DNA of 64,000 nucleotides from Linnemannia hyalina (Eukaryota > Mortierellomycota > Mortierellomycetes > Mortierellales > Mortierellaceae). A program made the position numbers and the translations under genes. Under the pieces are notes generated by a model, which saw nothing but the letters and a program-made list of their open reading frames with translations, made no database searches and was not told where the DNA came from. The stretch covers positions 2,714,001 through 2,778,000 of the forward strand of contig JAHRHY010000005.1 of assembly GCA_019671135.1 (NCBI GenBank), given 5' to 3'. Positions 61,795 to 64,000 of the stretch are shown piece after piece (position 1 is the stretch's first letter; each line of letters begins with the position of its first letter).

Positions 61795-64000
61795 ACAGTA
61801 AAGTTGGAGTGTGTCTGGGCGAGCTGTATAACAAATCTCCAAATGATCCTCTGCTATCCCCTATTACTATTCCAATTACTCTTCACTTCCAAAACTCCTC
61901 ACTACCAGTCCATGCAATGATCGACTCAGGAGCAACCATCTCATTCATTCATCAAAATCTAGCACAACAGCACAATCTTCCACTAGCACAACACTTATTA
62001 CAAATCTCTCTTGCCAATGGTTCAACACATACCTCTCATCACGCCACCACATTGGTTATGCAATCCCACTCACAACACTTTTCCACACACACTTTTCAAC
62101 TCATTGCACTTGGCAATTATGCCATTATTCTTGGCATGGACTGGCTCCGCTCACACAACCCATATATCGACTGGGAGAAACGAACCATTACTATGCCATG
62201 CCTCCATCAGCACACACTCGACAAGCTTTCCCCCCTTGCACAATCAACAATGCCTCGATCCATCCCTTCCTTCCAGGAACAAGACCGAATCCTTCTGCCA
62301 CCTTCCAAACCCAAATCCACTTTGGTTCCCACCAAGTACACCTCAGGATCCAACCAACTATCCAAATCCGCCAAGAACCGATCAGCAACCAACATCTCCA
62401 TTATTAGCAATACACAACTCCGTCAGATCCTCAAGACCAATCAAGGAGTCGGATACATGCTCGACGTCTCCCGAATCGAAGAACTCGCCAGCGCAACCAC
62501 CAACGACAACTCTATCCCTGAATCAAAACCCACAGTCCAACTGCCCGAGAAATATGCCGAATATGCTCAGGTATTCTCCAAGATGCAAGCCGACAAGCTA
62601 CCGCCACATCGACCCTATGATCACAATATCGCTGTGGTCGAAGGAGCCACCGTGCCATTTGGACCAGTGTACAACCTATCACAAACGGAACTGCAAGTTC
62701 TACGCGAATATATTCAAGAAAACCTTGCAAAAGGGTTCATCCGTCGATCCGAGTCTCCAGCTGGCGCCCCCGTCCTTTTTGTTAAAAAGAAAGACGGTTC
62801 TCTCCGCCTCTGTGTCGACTATCGAGGCCTCAACAAGGTGACTGTCCCCAATCGATGCCCTCTGCCACTGATCTCCGAAACTTTCGACCGACTAGGCAAA
62901 GCCAAGTATTTCACCAAGCTCGACATGCGAGGAGCATACAATCTTCTCCGCATCAAGGAGGGCGACGAATGGAAGACTGCATTCCGCTGCCGCTATGGCC
63001 ACTTCGAGTATACAGTCATGCCCTTCGGACTAATGAACGCTCCCGGAACTTTCCAAGCTTTCGCCAACGACGTCCTCCGCGATTACCTAGATGACTTTGT
63101 CGTGCTATACCTTGACGACATTCTCATCTACTCCGACACCCTTGAGGAACATACCGCGCATGTCCGCAAAGTTCTCAGCAAGCTCCAAGACGCTGGTCTA
63201 TGCTTAAAACTCGAGAAATGCTCGTTCGACAAGGACAAAGTCGAATTCCTCGGCTTTGTGATCGGAACTGACGGTATTTCTATGGACCCCGCCAAGGTTG
63301 CCGCCATTCGCGATTGGCCCACTCCCTCTTCCGTTTCGGATGTCCAGTGCTTTCTGGGTTTCTCCAACTTCTACCGTCGTTTTGTACGGAAATACTCCCA
63401 TATCGCCGCGCCTCTCACTGCGTTACTCAAGAAAAATACTAACTTTGTCTGGACCGCTATCGCACAAGCCGCTTTCACGGAGCTCAAGTCACGCTTCATG
63501 TCTGGCCCCGTCCTTCGGCATTTCCAACCAGATCGCCCCTGCATCATTGAAACTGACGCTTCTGACAAGGCCCTCGGCGCTGTCTGCAGTCAGCGTGACC
63601 AAGATGGACGCCTACATCCTATCGCTTACTACTCCCGAAAACTATTGCCTGCTGAACTCAACTATCAGATCTACGACAAAGAACTCCTTGCCATTGTGTC
63701 TGCCTTTAAACATTGGCGACACTACCTGGAATTCTCGCCCGCTACCACGGAAGTCATCACCGACCACAGAAATCTTGAGTACTTTACCACCACGCGCCAA
63801 TTGAGCCGCCGTCAAGTCCGCTGGTCTGAAATCTTGTCTGACTACAACTTTACCATCCATTACCGCCCTGGCTCCCAGAATGCCGCTGCCGATGCTTTGT
63901 CCCGGCGGGACAACCCTGGAGAGGGAGGTGCGGCCCAGCACGGCAAGACCGAGATGACCCTCCTACCGCCGATCCAGATTCTGAACACCATCCAGGCCCG
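61779..64000 (+). CDS. Ty3-type retrotransposon Pol (partial, runs off window)
   Basis: This frame overlaps the gag end, lies -1 to gag and has no stop to the window end. The aspartic protease active site is MIDSGATISF (about 61917-61946), followed by a GMDWLRSHNP conserved protease C-terminal block. The reverse transcriptase runs from about 62560 with FVKKKDGSLRLCVDYRGLN, KLDMRGAYNLLRI, MPFGLMNAPGTFQ and catalytic YLDD. RNase H (about 63540 onward) shows IIETDASDKALGAV, KELLAIVSAFKHW and ITDHRNLEYF. The chain reaches ADALSRR before the linker to integrase, which must lie beyond 64000. No stop or frameshift is seen, so this copy may be young. Confidence 0.9.

Overview
This is a repeat-dominated eukaryotic window, almost certainly fungal. 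Short GT-AG introns of 76-115 bp, a spliced chitin-deacetylase gene, a NACHT/pentapeptide/WD40 receptor gene and a mixture of Helitron, DIRS-like, Crypton and Ty3 elements fit an early-diverging fungus. Mortierellomycotina is my best guess; that is inference from gene style, not a database match. Only four or five loci look like ordinary host genes; the rest is mobile DNA, much of it nested or in tandem.

Layout. (1) 883-15917: a large inverted duplication. Two nearly identical arms of about 5.4 kb (883-6268 and 10522-15917) each carry a spliced chitin-deacetylase gene and a non-autonomous Helitron. The 4.25-kb spacer holds a structurally complete DIRS-like retroelement (6270-9755), a Helitron fragment (9756-10292) and the first 230 bp of the right-hand Helitron. 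Both arms stop inside Helitron 3' terminal hairpins. (2) 15888-34822: about 19 kb of seven head-to-tail Helitrons, all on the minus strand (E, R1, R2, B, C, D, R3). E and D carry decayed Rep/helicase genes; the others are non-autonomous. At most junctions the CTAG 3' end of one element touches, or nearly touches, the TC 5' end of the next. All seven show a TCACNTGA box about 27-35 nt inside the 5' tip. (3) 35434-41254: a two-exon gene of about 1901 codons for a STAND/NLR-type protein with a helical N-terminus, NACHT NTPase, pentapeptide repeats and about 14 WD40 repeats, 12 of them near-identical 126-bp units. (4) 41255-47609: MITEs, a Helitron remnant, a small palindromic MITE cluster and a retroposed RNA with a 17-bp target duplication. 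(5) 47865-55055: a secreted DUF3472-like gene, a second DIRS-like element inserted 56 bp upstream of its start, and abutting it a five-exon Crypton-type recombinase gene with a GCR1_C-like C-terminus. (6) 57034-59285: a five-exon gene with a PD-(D/E)XK-like nuclease motif. (7) 60084-64000: the 5' LTR, gag and most of pol of a Ty3-type element running off the window.

How the parts relate. The Helitrons appear to have seeded the structural change: they mark both outer borders of the palindrome, form the array, and served as landing sites for a SINE, a 490-bp repeat and the DIRS element. Both DIRS-like elements keep gag, RT, RNase H and a methyltransferase-like CPPW domain but show no tyrosine recombinase. 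A candidate tyrosine recombinase sits in the Crypton right beside the second one.
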